NCBI GenBank assembly: GCA_007376195.1
Contig: VMFT01000008.1
Location: forward strand, 1 to 36,033
Length of the DNA: 36,033 bases
Origin: Parcubacteria group bacterium Gr01-1014_29
GTDB lineage: Bacteria > Patescibacteriota > Minisyncoccia > Ryanbacterales > 2-02-FULL-48-12
Reading direction: 5' to 3'
In this document: piece after piece, positions 22,490-30,034 of the stretch
Layout of the letters: each line of letters starts with the position of its first letter
Position numbering within the stretch: the stretch's first letter is position 1
The notes under the pieces: model-generated
What the model was told of the DNA's origin: nothing
Databases searched by the model: none
What the model saw: only the letters and a program-made list of their open reading frames with translations
Program-made: the position numbers and the translations under genes

Positions 22490-24833
22490 TACGTCCTCAT
22501 ATATTGTGTGGAGTTTATTCGTGCTTGTATCAGGCGGCGCGCTTGTTTCCATTCCGTTTATTCTTACTGACTACATTACGACACCCTCTGCTTTGTCATT
22601 TGAGTCCCAAAAAACACCGAACGGCGCAGAGTCCGGCGTATTGGCGAGCAGTGATATTGTTGCGGTTGCTGACACGTCGCTTATGCAAAACCGCGCCGAG
22701 ATATACCAGACGCGCACTCTCGAAAGTTTATCGTTTTCTGTTCCCAAGACTGGTAGGGCAATCTTTGCCGATTTGGCCGAGATGATGCTCCGGGTGTATC
22801 GCGATGGGGCGGAAATTTCGGCATATCCTATTCTCTCAAAAGGTAAGCCTGGGTCGCTGTGGGAGACGCCGACTGGGGTGTATGCCGTAAAGACAAAAGA
22901 AGAAAATCATTTTTCAACTATCGGGGAGGTTTGGATGCCGCACAGCTTGCAGTTTTTCGGAAATTTTTTCATACACGGGTGGCCACATTATTTTGATGGA
23001 AGGCCGGTTCCCGAAGGTTTTTCCGGCGGATGCATACGCCTTTCAGCTCAAGATGCCGAGCAGGTATTTAAAGCAGTAGATATTGGCGTACCGGTGTATG
23101 TGACAAATGGCGCTCTGCCGGCAGTTCTTGCGGCGACTGACGCGCCGGAAGAGGAACAATTTGGGTATCGCGGACGAGAATCATTTACGCCGCCGCCGGC
23201 TCTATCCGGTGAGGCTGCCATTGTTGGCGATCTTGAAAATGGTTTTCTCTTTTTTGAAAAAAATCAGGATACCGCGCGTTCGCTTGCTTCTCTCTCAAAA
23301 CTTATGACTGCCCTGATTTCAGTGGAGACGGTTAATCAATTCCACACGGCGACGATTACCGAAGAAGATGTAGAAATATATGGAGATGCTGGCGGGCTCC
23401 ATGCCGGAGACCGCTTTGAAGTAGGCGAGTTACTCTGGCCGCTGCTTCTTACGTCTTCCAATGACGCGGCGCATGCTATAGCGCGCCAAATCGGCGCAAA
23501 ACAATTCGTGCGGCTTATGAATGAAAAAGCCGCGAGTTTGGGGCTTGGCAATACCTTGTTTGTGGAGCCATCCGGTCTTGACCCCGCAAACACATCAACT
23601 GCGATTGATACGTTTCGGCTGGTACAGTATTTGTGGTCAAACAAACGTTCGCTTCTAGAGATGACGGAAAAACGGAGTTATAAGACATGGCGCAACATTC
23701 ATCCGTTTGTTTCCAAGAGCACTTTTTTGGGCGGGAAGACCGGTTATATTCCGGAAGCAAAACGAACTATTGTCTCTGTTTTTTCTATGCCATTCGGTGA
23801 GTTTGGCAAGCGATCCATTGCGGTTGTCGTTCTTGGTTCTGATGCCATTCAGTCTGATGTCGAGCGCCTGCGCATATGGGCAAAAAATAATTTTATGTAT
23901 GATTTGCAACTTCCGCAGGAAAACCAGCGCATAGAGTATGCCGCGCGTGATTTGTCCAACCCATCTTCGGCGCTTTCCTTACTGTTTACGGGGGACATCA
24001 TGCTCAACCGCGGGGTGAAAGCTGTTATCCAGAAAAACGGCGGCGATTGGTCTTTTCCGTTTGCTCATGTGGCGGAAGTAATAAAATCAGCGGATATTAC
24101 GTTTGGCAACATGGAAGGCCCCGCGTCTGATGTAGGGGAAAACGTCGGGAGCGTCTACTCGTTCCGTATGGATCCACGCGTACCCGAAGCGTTTGCGAGC
24201 GCCGGGTTTGATGTTGTTTCGCTTGCGAATAATCACATGGGTGATTGGGGCCGCACAGCATTTGAAGATACCATGCGCCGTCTTCGCCGGGCTGGCGTTG
24301 CATACGCCGGCGCCGGATGGAACAGCGCGGAAATTCTAAAACCAACGGTTGAGGAGAGAAACGGAATGCGCGTTGGGTATCTTGCGTTTAGCGATGTGGG
24401 GCCGGGTTTTCTTCGCGCGGGAGAAGCGCTGTCGGGAATTGCCGTAGTGCCTGCGGGAAACCAAGGACTTTCCTATGTGGAAAAAGCCGTCTTACAAGCT
24501 TCGCGCGATGTTGATATACTGGTAGTGTCGTTCCATTTTGGTGAGGAATACGAGCCTTTGCCAACCCTGCGCCAGCGCGCGCTTTCGCGTATTGCCATTG
24601 ATGCCGGGGCTCGAGTTGTCATTGGACATCATCCTCATGTAGTGCAAAGCGTGGAGGAATATGGCGGCGGTGTTATTGCTTATAGTCTGGGAAATTTCGT
24701 GTTTGATCAAAACTTCTCACCCGAGACGATGGAAGGCCTGATGCTCAAAGTGGAGTTTCAAGGAAAAGACATAACTGCCGTAATCCCGATACCCATTAAG
24801 ATGAATGAATTTTATCAGCCAGAGGTAGAATAG
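22476..24833 (+). CDS. Cell-wall fusion protein: L,D-transpeptidase + D-Ala-D-Ala carboxypeptidase + CapA-like domain
   Basis: The 785-residue protein starts with a signal anchor (about 9-31). Domain 1 (about 90-211) is a YkuD-type L,D-transpeptidase with His167 in FFIHGWP and Cys186 in FSGGCIRLS, the HXn-SGGCIRL signature. Domain 2 (about 244-476) is a peptidase S11/PBP-type DD-carboxypeptidase with SLSK (272-275), SSN (327-329) and KTG (421-423), all three catalytic motifs. Domain 3 (about 497-775) is a CapA/PgsA-like metallophosphatase fold: FTGDIMLNRGV, FGNMEGP, SLANNHMGDWG, VVSFHFGEEYE and GHHPHVVQ. All domains would sit outside the membrane. The first two act on peptidoglycan peptides; the third is linked in other proteins to poly-gamma-glutamate. 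The gene overlaps rpe by 14 nt. Confidence 0.9.
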   Translation: MRIYSTSSYIVWSLFVLVSGGALVSIPFILTDYITTPSALSFESQKTPNGAESGVLASSDIVAVADTSLMQNRAEIYQTRTLESLSFSVPKTGRAIFADLAEMMLRVYRDGAEISAYPILSKGKPGSLWETPTGVYAVKTKEENHFSTIGEVWMPHSLQFFGNFFIHGWPHYFDGRPVPEGFSGGCIRLSAQDAEQVFKAVDIGVPVYVTNGALPAVLAATDAPEEEQFGYRGRESFTPPPALSGEAAIVGDLENGFLFFEKNQDTARSLASLSKLMTALISVETVNQFHTATITEEDVEIYGDAGGLHAGDRFEVGELLWPLLLTSSNDAAHAIARQIGAKQFVRLMNEKAASLGLGNTLFVEPSGLDPANTSTAIDTFRLVQYLWSNKRSLLEMTEKRSYKTWRNIHPFVSKSTFLGGKTGYIPEAKRTIVSVFSMPFGEFGKRSIAVVVLGSDAIQSDVERLRIWAKNNFMYDLQLPQENQRIEYAARDLSNPSSALSLLFTGDIMLNRGVKAVIQKNGGDWSFPFAHVAEVIKSADITFGNMEGPASDVGENVGSVYSFRMDPRVPEAFASAGFDVVSLANNHMGDWGRTAFEDTMRRLRRAGVAYAGAGWNSAEILKPTVEERNGMRVGYLAFSDVGPGFLRAGEALSGIAVVPAGNQGLSYVEKAVLQASRDVDILVVSFHFGEEYEPLPTLRQRALSRIAIDAGARVVIGHHPHVVQSVEEYGGGVIAYSLGNFVFDQNFSPETMEGLMLKVEFQGKDITAVIPIPIKMNEFYQPEVE

Positions 24834-25088
24834 GCATTAGATGGTTAGGCTCTAGGCTTTAGCAAAGATGGTAGGATACATGCATAAAGATTTAATTTCA
24901 CAACAGTTGTGTCATTTTTACTCAATAACTTTTAATTACGAAATCCCTCCCAGCCTCCCTTTTCCAAAGGGAGGAGCGTATGTCCCCCCTTTGGAAAAGG
25001 GGGATGAAGGGGGATTTTTATAGGAGTTTCGTAATTCAAAGTCAATAAAAAATATTTTTGCTAGAGCCTAAAGCCTAGCGCCTAGTAA
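24834..25088 (+). repeat. Nested repeat: a MITE-like palindrome inside a type-A inverted repeat
   Basis: The outer arms are type-A words: TAGGCATTAG, TTAGGCTCTAGGCTTTAG (24834-24862) and CTAGAGCCTAAAGCCTAG, CGCCTAG (25061-25084). Between them lies a second palindrome with arms AATTACGAAA (24933-24942) and TTTCGTAATT (25027-25036), then purine/pyrimidine arms of the CCCTTTTCCAAAGGGAGG / CCCCTTTGGAAAAGGGGG type. The inner unit looks like a small non-autonomous element or REP-like sequence. It fills the whole 258-nt gap; no gene is seen. Confidence 0.75.
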
Positions 25089-25091
25089 CCT

Positions 25092-25973
25092 ATGTTATCT
25101 GACGAAAAAACGCAATTTCTGGAACAGAAAGCCAACGAAATTCGCGTTTCCATTATCGAGATGCTTATTGAAGCAAAGTCCGGGCACACGGCGGGGCCTT
25201 TGGGCATGGCTGATATATTCACCGCGATGTACTTTCATATATTAAAGCACGATCCAAACAACCCCGATTTAGAAGAACGGGATCGTTTGGTGCTTTCCAA
25301 TGGGCATATTTGCCCGGTTCTCTATGCTACGTTGGCGCACGCGGGATATTTTCCGGTGGAAGAGTTGCAAACATTGCGTAAGTTAGGAAGCCGTCTGCAG
25401 GGGCATCCGCACCGCACTTCACTACCCGGACTTGAGACGACATCCGGTCCGTTGGGATCCGGTTTGTCGCAAGCAGTGGGAATGGCAATTGCTCTGCGAA
25501 TTGATGCAAAGCTGAATCAGGTATACTCTTTTACATCAGACGGCGAGCACGACGCCGGAAACACGTGGGAGGCGGTTATGCTCGCTGGCAAGCTCAAGCT
25601 CGCGAACCTGACAAATCTTATTGACCGCAACAATATTCAAATAGATGGCATGACAGAAGATATCATGCCGTTGGAGCCTCTTCGCGAAAAATATGAAGCA
25701 TTCAACTGGCACGTGCTTGAGATAAACGGACATGATTTCCATGAAATAATAAACGCGTACGAAGAAGCGCGTGCTATCTACGAGCGCCCTGTCTGCATTA
25801 TCGCGCATACCATTCCCGGCAAGGGTATTCCCGAAATTGAGTTTGACTACCGGTGGCATGGGAGCCCGCCTGGAAAAGGCCCCGGAGATAAAATTCCGCA
25901 AGAGGAGCAAGGAAAGCGATTTTTGGCGGAACTACGCACGCTGGGCGGTAAAATAACAAGCGAACATGAGTAA
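25092..25973 (+). CDS. tkt: Transketolase, N-terminal (ThDP-binding) subunit
   Basis: Transketolase moves two-carbon units between sugar phosphates. This 293-residue protein is the pyrophosphate-binding half, encoded separately as in archaea and many CPR bacteria. Visible features: HTAGPLGMADIFTAMYFHIL, RDRLVLSNGHICPVLYATLA, GHPHRTSLPGLETTSGPLGS, GLSQAVGMAIA, the ThDP motif SDGEHDAGNTWEAVMLAG (GDG-type; here S-D-G-E-H) and the downstream LIDRNNIQIDG. The partner half is normally adjacent but here begins 4.06 kb further on at 30035. The stop overlaps the next gene by 8 nt. Confidence 0.93.
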   Translation: MLSDEKTQFLEQKANEIRVSIIEMLIEAKSGHTAGPLGMADIFTAMYFHILKHDPNNPDLEERDRLVLSNGHICPVLYATLAHAGYFPVEELQTLRKLGSRLQGHPHRTSLPGLETTSGPLGSGLSQAVGMAIALRIDAKLNQVYSFTSDGEHDAGNTWEAVMLAGKLKLANLTNLIDRNNIQIDGMTEDIMPLEPLREKYEAFNWHVLEINGHDFHEIINAYEEARAIYERPVCIIAHTIPGKGIPEIEFDYRWHGSPPGKGPGDKIPQEEQGKRFLAELRTLGGKITSEHE

Positions 25974-26634
25974 GTTTTCAAATAATTTTACAAGAAGTCA
26001 GCGCTCTGCTTTGATGTTCTTTATTATGACGGCTATTGCGGGATATGTTACATTGTATCTGCTCAAAACGGCAAATGATACCGTTGAAAAACTTGACGTG
26101 CTTTCTGAAACACCTCATTTTCAGCTTCTTCGGGAACTTGAAAAGGATCTCAGCGGGGCTGGAGAGGGGAAGGAGACGCGTCTATACAACAGCTCCGTGT
26201 TCTCTGTTGCTTTTTCCTACCCTGTGCAATGGCAGCTTGAGGAGATTCCGAAAAAAAGAAAAATTGTATTTCATGACCCTCTGTTTCAGGAAAAAAAGTT
26301 TGTTAATGATGCAGCAAGCGTGGAAATTTTGGAAGATATGACACAAGCTGAAGCGCTTCAAAAAGCATTTTTTGTAGAAAAGAACGGTCTCTATTTTGTG
26401 ATTAGCAGATTTGGTCAAAAAGGCGACCCCGCAGTGGATTATATACGCAATGGAAATAATGTTCTCATTGGTAATTCAATGGTTGCTATATACACACTTA
26501 CGGGGGAATATGCGGGCACACTGCGTAACTATCGCGTACTCGTCTCAAGAGACAATCGGCATGCTATTATAAATGTATTGGGAAGTCGGGAAACTCTTGA
26601 GAAAATTATATTTTCCTTCTCATTTATCAACTAA
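25966..26634 (+). CDS. Membrane-anchored protein distantly like the PsbP-like family
   Basis: The 222-residue protein has one N-terminal membrane helix (about 15-34, SALMFFIMTAIAGYVTLYLL) and an external domain. The segment SVAFSYPVQWQLEEIPKKRK resembles the EFKYPKDW core of the PsbP-like proteins, and the end KIIFSFSFIN matches their ILSTFKFIK tail, so it is probably a distant member. It overlaps the transketolase stop by 8 nt and is thus co-translated with it. Function is unknown. Confidence 0.6.
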   Translation: MSKFSNNFTRSQRSALMFFIMTAIAGYVTLYLLKTANDTVEKLDVLSETPHFQLLRELEKDLSGAGEGKETRLYNSSVFSVAFSYPVQWQLEEIPKKRKIVFHDPLFQEKKFVNDAASVEILEDMTQAEALQKAFFVEKNGLYFVISRFGQKGDPAVDYIRNGNNVLIGNSMVAIYTLTGEYAGTLRNYRVLVSRDNRHAIINVLGSRETLEKIIFSFSFIN

Positions 26635-26648
26635 GTCTATATAATCAT

Positions 26649-26750
26649 ATGATCGAAAATGAAAAAACCATTCATTGGGTGACCGTGGTGTTGGTACTGC
26701 TCGCTACAGCGATGGTATTTTTTGTGACTGTTGCGAAAAATAACATGTAG
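26649..26750 (+). CDS. Tiny single-helix membrane protein
   Basis: ATG at 26649 opens a 33-codon frame, MIENEKTIHWVTVVLVLLAT and then AMVFFVTVAKNNM, with one clear membrane helix. It is 14 nt after the previous stop and 7 nt before the next gene, and the frame is clean. It may be a genuine micro-protein or the membrane-anchor start of a lost gene. Confidence 0.4.
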   Translation: MIENEKTIHWVTVVLVLLATAMVFFVTVAKNNM

Positions 26751-26757
26751 AGTGCGT

Positions 26758-27423
26758 ATGTTTACTCAAGAAAAACTTAGCCACATCGTAGCCGTAGCGC
26801 TTCTTATTATTGCCGTGCAGGTTATTGCCGTTGTTGAGTATTTTGACATTCCCGATCGCAAAGAAAGTTCTTTTCAAGACAGCACTGCATGCACCCAAGA
26901 AGCAAAACTCTGCCCCACACTAGAAAGCCAGAAGCTGGATACTGGCGAGCTTGAAAATCCAGATATCCAGTCTCCGGATTCTAGCAATCCAGAGTGGCAA
27001 ACCTACCGCAACGAGGAGTATGGGTTTGAGATGAAGTATCCTCTGGACTGGATTATAGGAGAAGAAAATTATGTAATACCCCAAAAAGAAGTCCGTGTTG
27101 TACGTCTCCAATCAAATAATAATAGGTTGGCATTTACCGTACGTGTAAGAACAAGCGATCCACGTGAAGATAAAGAAGAATTTCTTTTAGACCGTGGATT
27201 AATAAATTCTTCCTTCAAGATCGAAAGTGTATCCTACCCAGTAAGCATATTCCCGAAAGGGTACGAGTGTTATGAACCAGCTACCTTTGATGAGTGTTCA
27301 AGATTTTACCTCGTAATCGACGATAAAGAGAAATGGTACATTCTACAAGGCGATGGTGGCCTTACCGAAGGTATTAAAACACCATATACACGAATCCTCT
27401 CCACCTTCAAATTCATTAAATAA
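26758..27423 (+). CDS. PsbP-like membrane-anchored protein (paralogue 1 of a near-repeat pair)
   Basis: The ATG at 26758 is chosen because MFTQEKLSHIVAVALLIIAV matches the start of the paralogue at 28176 (MFKQEKPIHIIAVGFLLIAV); an upstream in-frame ATG at 26731 has no counterpart. The 221-residue protein has a membrane helix (about 9-27), a linker CTQEAKLCPTLESQKLDTGE..., the motif EWQTYRNEEYGFEMKYPLDW and the tail RILSTFKFIK. The linker and motif DNA (26890-27030) is almost identical to 28299-28439. The domain probably faces outward; role unknown. Confidence 0.65.
   Translation: MFTQEKLSHIVAVALLIIAVQVIAVVEYFDIPDRKESSFQDSTACTQEAKLCPTLESQKLDTGELENPDIQSPDSSNPEWQTYRNEEYGFEMKYPLDWIIGEENYVIPQKEVRVVRLQSNNNRLAFTVRVRTSDPREDKEEFLLDRGLINSSFKIESVSYPVSIFPKGYECYEPATFDECSRFYLVIDDKEKWYILQGDGGLTEGIKTPYTRILSTFKFIK
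26890..27030 (+). repeat. 141-nt direct repeat within PsbP-like genes, copy 1
   Basis: The same 141-nt segment occurs at 28299-28439 with 4 mismatches, three of them silent-looking. The flanking parts of the two genes are much more diverged. This points to recent gene conversion or transfer of this segment only. It encodes the linker and the start of the PsbP-like domain. Confidence 0.9.
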
Positions 27424-27427
27424 TATA

Positions 27428-27444
27428 CGGAAGTGGGACTTCCG
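27428..27444 (+). terminator. Perfect hairpin between the PsbP-like gene and vapB
   Basis: CGGAAGT-GGG-ACTTCCG, a 7-bp perfect stem starting 4 nt after the stop at 27423. There is no long T-tract, so it may be a weak terminator or an operator just upstream of the vapB promoter. Confidence 0.5.
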
Positions 27445-27446
27445 CA

Positions 27447-27474
27447 TTGACACACATTAATACAATGATACAAT
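27447..27474 (+). promoter_or_regulatory. Promoter of the vapBC-like pair
   Basis: TTGACA (27447-27452), a perfect -35, 16-nt spacer, TACAAT (27469-27474). The -10 ends exactly 6 nt before the vapB ATG at 27481, so the transcript should begin at or next to the start codon. No ribosome-binding site is present. Confidence 0.75.
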
Positions 27475-27480
27475 TGTAGT

Positions 27481-27753
27481 ATGCGAACTGAAGAATTGGT
27501 GACAACTAATATACGATTGCCCAAAAATCAATTGCGGGCGTTGAAACAGGAAGCGCTGCAAAAAGAGAAAAGCGTCGGTTTTTTGTTGCGGGAGCTTATC
27601 CGTATGCATGTGCAGAGTGGAACTCATAAAATCCATAAAAAAAGAAAAATTACTTCTATCTGGGATCTTCCAAAACTTGCTGTGGATATGGGTGATTCTA
27701 CACTAGCATCCCATATAGACGATATTGTATATGGAAACAGAACAGTTGGATAA
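27481..27753 (+). CDS. vapB: Ribbon-helix-helix antitoxin (VapB-like)
   Basis: The 90-residue protein begins with an RHH DNA-binding fold: TTNIRLPKNQLRALKQEALQ (strand and helix 1), then KEKSVGFLLRELIRMHV (helix 2). The C-terminal part (KITSIWDLPKLAVDMGDSTL) is the likely toxin-binding extension. It overlaps the PIN-domain gene by 23 nt, the usual antitoxin-toxin order. It probably represses its own promoter at 27447; the hairpin at 27428 may be the operator. Confidence 0.82.
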   Translation: MRTEELVTTNIRLPKNQLRALKQEALQKEKSVGFLLRELIRMHVQSGTHKIHKKRKITSIWDLPKLAVDMGDSTLASHIDDIVYGNRTVG

Positions 27754-28162
27754 AGTTTTTGTGGATTCCAACGTATTTATCGGCGTTCTCAATACACACG
27801 ATGCGTTGCACGAAAAGGCGCTTAATCTGTGGGAGACGTTGAAAAAAGAACAATGCGGTCTTGTGGTATCCAATGGCATAATAAGCGAAGTTATTACGGT
27901 GTTATCCCAACGAGTAGGCAAACAAAAGGCACTCGATTTCGCATATAGCATTTATTTTGATGACAAGCATGAAATTGAGATAGTGCGGCTTGATGAAACG
28001 ATAGAACTCAAGGCACTTGAACATATAGAGGTGATTTCTTCAAAAAACGTTAGTTTTATAGATGCAACCAATATCGCAATTATGGAACTTTATGGTATCA
28101 AGAAACTTGCTTCATTTGATAAAGAATTCCGTAAACAGAAGGGCATAGAAGTACTTTTTTAA
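27731..28162 (+). CDS. vapC: PIN-domain ribonuclease toxin (VapC-like)
   Basis: The ATG at 27731 is preferred over the TTG at 27725. The 143-residue PIN protein has the acidic quartet pattern: Asp12 in VFVDSNVFIG, Glu in NGIISEVITVL, Asp in VSFIDATNIAIM and Asp in LASFDKEF. All needed for Mg2+-dependent RNase activity appear present. Overlap with vapB and shared promoter indicate a type II toxin-antitoxin module. It sits between two PsbP-like paralogues inside the split-transketolase gap. Confidence 0.85.
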   Translation: METEQLDKVFVDSNVFIGVLNTHDALHEKALNLWETLKKEQCGLVVSNGIISEVITVLSQRVGKQKALDFAYSIYFDDKHEIEIVRLDETIELKALEHIEVISSKNVSFIDATNIAIMELYGIKKLASFDKEFRKQKGIEVLF

Positions 28163-28175
28163 TTACATAAAAAAT

Positions 28176-28883
28176 ATGTTTAAACAAGAAAAACCAATTC
28201 ATATTATAGCAGTCGGTTTCCTGCTTATTGCAGTGGAGATTATTGCTATTGCAAGTTATTTTGATCTTCCTGACCATAGCATTAGCCAACGGGTCGCTTG
28301 CACCCAAGAAGCAAAACTTTGCCCCACACTGGAAAGCCAGAAGCTGGATACTGGCGAGCTAGAAAATCCAGATATCCAGTCTCCGGATTCTAGCAATCCA
28401 GAGTGGCAAACCTACCGCAATGAGGAGTATGGGTTTGAGTTTAAGTATCCAAAAGAATATATTTTTGAGGAAAATGAAATCAATAATAACGAGCGTCTAT
28501 CTTTAAATTTTGGCGTGAAGAATACATCTGGTGGATTAAATCCTAAACTGGGAATAATAGTAACAGAACTTCAGAATATAACTCTCAATGAGTGGTTAAG
28601 TAGCCTTAGTTGGATTGCTGAAGGCGATCATTCAGGTCCGCTTTTACAGGAAGCAAAAGTAAGTAATGTTTTGGTAGATGGTATAAATGCTAAGCGAGTT
28701 ATACCAAGATATGGACAGGGCAAAGTACCGAGAACATATGTGCTAAGGGATGGGCTTGGATATACAATTTGGGTGACAGATGGTGTATGGGATTACGGTG
28801 ATTACGCGGGTGATATGGATATTGAGGAGTATTATTTATTAGTTGAGAATCAAGTTCTTTCTACCTTCAAATTTATACAATAA
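28176..28883 (+). CDS. PsbP-like membrane-anchored protein (paralogue 2 of a near-repeat pair)
   Basis: The 235-residue protein mirrors 26758: MFKQEKPIHIIAVGFLLIAV with a membrane helix, the Cys-containing linker CTQEAKLCPTLESQKLDTGE, WQTYRNEEYGFEFKYPKEY, and the tail QVLSTFKFIQ. The central domain differs strongly from paralogue 1 (here GGLNPKLGIIVTELQNITLN, and GYTIWVTDGVWDYGDYAGDM), so only ends and linker are shared. It starts 13 nt after vapC. Function is unknown. Confidence 0.65.
   Translation: MFKQEKPIHIIAVGFLLIAVEIIAIASYFDLPDHSISQRVACTQEAKLCPTLESQKLDTGELENPDIQSPDSSNPEWQTYRNEEYGFEFKYPKEYIFEENEINNNERLSLNFGVKNTSGGLNPKLGIIVTELQNITLNEWLSSLSWIAEGDHSGPLLQEAKVSNVLVDGINAKRVIPRYGQGKVPRTYVLRDGLGYTIWVTDGVWDYGDYAGDMDIEEYYLLVENQVLSTFKFIQ
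28299..28439 (+). repeat. 141-nt direct repeat within PsbP-like genes, copy 2
   Basis: Counterpart of 26890-27030 (137 of 141 bases identical by direct comparison). Confidence 0.9.
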
Positions 28884-28889
28884 GGTACT

Positions 28890-28912
28890 GGATTCCCGCC
28901 TTCGCGGGAATG
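28890..28912 (+). repeat. Short palindromic repeat (TTCCCGC-CTTC-GCGGGAA type)
   Basis: ATTCCCGC-CTTC-GCGGGAAT forms an 8-bp stem 8 nt after the stop at 28883, within GGATTCCCGCCTTCGCGGGA and then ATGACA. This is a palindrome type widely dispersed in bacterial genomes; its minus-strand translation gives the familiar FPRRRES string. It may serve as a terminator here. Confidence 0.65.
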
Positions 28913-28926
28913 ACAATAGCAATAGT

Positions 28927-29078
28927 ATGTCCACAAACCCAAAGCAAAACTCGTTTCTAACATCCTCGACCTCAAATCCCTTGAGCAAAAGCCTATTCGC
29001 GAAGGCTATGGCTTGAGGTTGGCTGAAGCCGGAGAAGAAAATCATAATGTGGTCGCGCTTTGCGCGGATTTGTGGTAA
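28927..29078 (+). pseudogene. Frameshifted stub of a transketolase C-terminal-subunit gene
   Basis: The ATG at 28927 and following 146 nt align with the first 49 codons of intact tkt-C (30035), with one base lost near codon 5. The restored frame reads PKAKLVSNILDLKSLEQKPI, REGYGLRLAEAGEENHNVVA and LCADL; 33 of 49 residues match the intact protein, while many third positions differ. It is therefore a stub of a diverged allele or xenologue, not a fresh copy. The homology ends at 29072 and a TAA follows at 29076, which also begins the -10 box of the next gene. Confidence 0.88.
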
Positions 29079-29081
29079 AAT
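29076..29081 (+). promoter_or_regulatory. -10 box of the DUF6922/AbiEii cassette
   Basis: TAAAAT ends 6 nt before the ATG at 29088. It lies exactly at the end of the transketolase stub. No convincing -35 or ribosome-binding site was found. Confidence 0.4.
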
Positions 29082-29087
29082 GAAAGC

Positions 29088-29405
29088 ATGAAAAATGTAG
29101 AAGCTGAACAAAAGATTAAGCAAAAGATTCCCCATTTTTTGCAACCGTTTTTGTGGTCGGTAAATATAGATGGTCTCGATGTTAATGAAGATAAAGTATA
29201 TATCATTAACCAAATTCTGGCTTTTGGGGATATGAAGGCCTTAGCGTGGATTTTTAAAACGTACTCCCTCCATGAGTTACGGGATGTGTTTTCACGCCAC
29301 GGCATGAGGATATACAGAGAAGCAGGATTTTATTTTGTTAAGGATATCCTTTTGGGTATTCGCGAGGTTTTTGATCCTACAAAATATGTCTCAACCAAGT
29401 TTTGA
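29088..29405 (+). CDS. DUF6922-like protein, probable antitoxin partner
   Basis: The 105-residue protein contains PFLWSVNIDGLDVNEDKVYI, INQILAFGDMKALAWIFKTY, LHELRDVFSRHGMRIYREAG and FYFVKDILLG, the pattern I associate with DUF6922. A shorter relative is encoded at 20225. The gene overlaps the AbiEii-type nucleotidyltransferase by 20 nt. Such pairs are commonly viewed as toxin-antitoxin or abortive-infection modules, though the biochemical role of DUF6922 is not established to my knowledge. It begins right after the transketolase stub. Confidence 0.75.
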   Translation: MKNVEAEQKIKQKIPHFLQPFLWSVNIDGLDVNEDKVYIINQILAFGDMKALAWIFKTYSLHELRDVFSRHGMRIYREAGFYFVKDILLGIREVFDPTKYVSTKF

Positions 29406-30021
29406 TATTCTCAATAAACCGCAAAGGGAAATTTTTGAAAAATTGACTTCTTTGAAAAAAGAAGCTGTTTTGGCCGGAGGGACCGCCCTTTTGCTGCAAA
29501 TTCAGCATCGACAATCATTTGATTTTGATTTGTTTTTCGCGAGAGAATTAGAAAGAAATGATTTGATAAAATTAAAAAAAACGATATCAATAAAGGAAGT
29601 TGGACTTAATACGAAAGAACAGATTAACATTATCACTGCAAACGACGTTTTGATTAACTTAGTATTTTATCCGTTTCCGTTCATATTCCCGCAAGAAAAG
29701 ACAGCTGTTATACCTCTTGCTTCCATTAAAGATATTGCTTTGGACAAAGCGTATACAATAGGTCGTCGTGCTCTCTGGCGCGATTATGTTGATATGTTTT
29801 TTTTGTTGAAAGATAATCATATTACTCTTTCAGAAATATCCGCCTCAGCGCCAAAAAAATTTGGTCCTGAGTTTAATGAGCGGTTGTTCTTAGAACAGCT
29901 TATCTTTTTTGGTGACATAGAAATTGTAAAAATTTCTTTTCTCAAAGAGCAGTTTGAGGAGGAAGAGATTAAAAAGTTTTTTACCAGCTCCGTGCAAAGT
30001 TACCGACAAAAAATTTTGTAA
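29386..30021 (+). CDS. AbiEii/AbiGii-family nucleotidyltransferase (toxin-like)
   Basis: The ATG at 29386 is chosen, giving 211 residues (MSQPSFDILNKPQREIFEKL); the frame from 29335 lies deep inside the previous gene. The core motif AVLAGGTALLLQIQHRQSFD and then FDLFF (about 28-52) has the GGT and DFD catalytic elements of AbiEii-type nucleotidyltransferases; RALWRDYVDMFFLL (about 128-141) matches the conserved RDY-x-D motif. In AbiEii systems this fold is the toxin. It appears intact. Its stop is 13 nt before the transketolase C-half start, so that gene is likely co-transcribed. Confidence 0.85.
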   Translation: MSQPSFDILNKPQREIFEKLTSLKKEAVLAGGTALLLQIQHRQSFDFDLFFARELERNDLIKLKKTISIKEVGLNTKEQINIITANDVLINLVFYPFPFIFPQEKTAVIPLASIKDIALDKAYTIGRRALWRDYVDMFFLLKDNHITLSEISASAPKKFGPEFNERLFLEQLIFFGDIEIVKISFLKEQFEEEEIKKFFTSSVQSYRQKIL

Positions 30022-30034
30022 TATTTTTAAAAGT

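Noticed and set aside
28839-29213. 124-codon minus-strand frame containing FPRRRES
   Set aside because: It is made of the reverse complement of the GCGGGAA palindromic repeat and the transketolase stub; this string is a well-known repeat artefact.
29954-30034. Upstream extension of the transketolase C-half
   Set aside because: It overlaps the AbiEii-type gene, and the stub at 28927 shows that the gene starts at the later ATG.
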